A DNA stretch of 64,000 nucleotides from positions 1-64,000 of the forward strand of contig JALDYZ010000020.1 of assembly GCA_030028905.1 (NCBI GenBank). The letters are read 5' to 3'. A model generated the notes under the pieces. The model ran no database searches and was not told the DNA's origin. It worked only from the letters and a program-made list of their open reading frames with translations. Of this stretch, positions 63,253-64,000 are shown piece after piece; within the stretch, counting starts at the first letter, position 1; each line of letters starts with the position of its first letter. Both the position numbers and the translations under genes were made by a program. The stretch is from Ferirhizobium litorale (lineage in GTDB: Bacteria > Pseudomonadota > Alphaproteobacteria > Rhizobiales > Rhizobiaceae).

Positions 63253-64000
63253 ATGGTGATCAAAATGGCGCGACCTACTCTGCGAAAAGGAAGCGGTAAC
63301 GCTCAATTCCGCAAGCGTGTCCCAACTACACTCCTTCCGATCCTCAGAGGCAAATCGCTCTCCGTTGAGTTGCCCGAGTCCGCAGCACCGGATAGCGCGA
63401 CGATCAGCGTTGCTACGACTATTTCAGCCGAAGTCGTCTTCTCCTTACGCGCGCCGGAAGGCAGACTTTCAAGAATCCGTCACGCGGCAGCAACACGCCA
63501 AATCGAAGCATTCTTCGAAGCGGCTATGCGAGGACCTCAAGACCTGAGCAACCAGGGCGTAAGTGGCATTTTGGGTTCGATCTATCGCCATCTTGTCGCC
63601 AAGCATGAGGCCAATCCACCGGCTTTGTATAAGCCTCGACCCGATGACCAGCCGACAGACGTGTGGTCTGAGTTTGATCCTTGGTATGACATACTGCACC
63701 AAGCAGACGATTTGATCGCGTATCGCACGGCTCAAGGTAGGCGTGCAGCCGTCGCAGTGCTTGCGCCCATATTGGACCTGGACGCTTTTCTTGCATCGAA
63801 GGCAATGATCCTTACAGACGATACCTACGCACGTGTCGTTGAGGGGCTTCCTCCAACTATGGGCAAAGCTGTCGGCACGCTCATTGATAGAGCACGAGGT
63901 GACTACTCTGAGGATTTGGTGGCAAAGCAGTTTGCCGCTCCCCCTGCCCCTCTTACTGCAAAGGCATCGAATCCCACTTCATCTGTCGGTATCGTGAAGA
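63253..64000 (+). CDS. Tyrosine-type integrase, 5' part (runs off window)
   Basis: An open frame from ATG 63253 continues for 249 codons to the window edge with no stop. AGGAG lies 9 nt before the ATG. The start MARPTLRKGSGNAQFRKRVP (second Met) and later IRHAAATRQIEAFFEA match the N-terminal DUF6538-type and SAM-like arm-binding region of alphaproteobacterial phage/island integrases; the catalytic R..HxxR..Y domain should lie beyond the edge. Codons use more A and T than core genes here. Its place just after tRNA-Leu(CAG) indicates an integrated element entering from the right. Confidence 0.85.
   Translation, partial: MVIKMARPTLRKGSGNAQFRKRVPTTLLPILRGKSLSVELPESAAPDSATISVATTISAEVVFSLRAPEGRLSRIRHAAATRQIEAFFEAAMRGPQDLSNQGVSGILGSIYRHLVAKHEANPPALYKPRPDDQPTDVWSEFDPWYDILHQADDLIAYRTAQGRRAAVAVLAPILDLDAFLASKAMILTDDTYARVVEGLPPTMGKAVGTLIDRARGDYSEDLVAKQFAAPPAPLTAKASNPTSSVGIVK

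Noticed and set aside
1-64000. CRISPR arrays, rRNA operons, IS elements with terminal repeats
   Set aside because: I saw no regularly spaced direct repeats, rRNA sequence or transposase gene in the window.

Overview
The window is a G+C-rich chromosomal segment of an alphaproteobacterium of the order Rhizobiales, most likely Rhizobiaceae (Rhizobium/Sinorhizobium/Ensifer type). Support comes from the family set: PmtA phospholipid N-methyltransferase, UgpBAEC under a rhizobial-type Pho box, MbfA ferritin-like exporter behind an Irr (ICE) motif, acetylpolyamine amidohydrolase nearly identical in layout to the Mycoplana enzyme, a BA14K protein, a NoeK-like phosphomannomutase and a CtrA-type TTAA-N7-TTAA site. 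I cannot resolve the species.

Both ends are mobile DNA. On the left, a large serine recombinase (minus strand) abuts the first ~32 codons of comM, so an integrated element has split comM next to gshB. On the right, an intact tRNA-Leu(CAG) is followed within 90 bp by the 5' part of a tyrosine integrase that runs off the edge. The ~62 kb between them reads as ordinary core chromosome.

Layout: 1.4-8.6 kb, minus strand: gshB, a cupin protein, ugpBAEC (glycerol-3-phosphate import), yraN and rsmI. 8.9-13.5 kb, plus: dnaN, pmtA, pyrF, a DUF1330 protein, an NDUFA9-like reductase and a 54-aa exported peptide. 13.6-19.5 kb: uppP (minus), then GST, queG, an epimerase-like protein, an RlpA-like protein and rsmB. 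19.6-24.7 kb: a four-gene periplasmic iron cluster (imelysin, di-heme oxidoreductase, imelysin-like, Tat-exported DUF1513). 24.8-28.0 kb: tspO, thioesterase, MTA/SAH nucleosidase-like, guaA. 28.2-30.6 kb: an accessory-looking MBL/SDR/HxlR set. 30.7-37.1 kb: HpaI-type aldolase, M29 aminopeptidase, YbaK, ArsC-like, xseA, cytochrome P450. 37.1-40.4 kb: an STT3-like membrane protein divergent from a GtrB-like/GtrA-like pair, probably an envelope glycan-modifying set. 40.5-43.0 kb: Gfo/Idh oxidoreductase, aldo/keto reductase, GNAT. 43.1-48.2 kb, minus: infC, rpmI, rplT, pheS, pheT. 48.4-51.5 kb: hydrolase, transglutaminase-like peptidase, mbfA and a small exported protein. 51.6-55.4 kb: a putative polyamine module (XRE-cupin regulator, GNAT, AphA) divergent from an MFS transporter. 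55.5-63.0 kb: lepA, then a minus-strand run (DoxX, GATase, GFA, acetyltransferase, thioesterase), a SelW-like protein, a BA14K protein and a phosphomannomutase.

Starts were moved inward from the longest reading frame where a Shine-Dalgarno sequence and family length agreed. The most notable start is infC, which begins at AUU. All regulatory calls are pattern matches read by eye.
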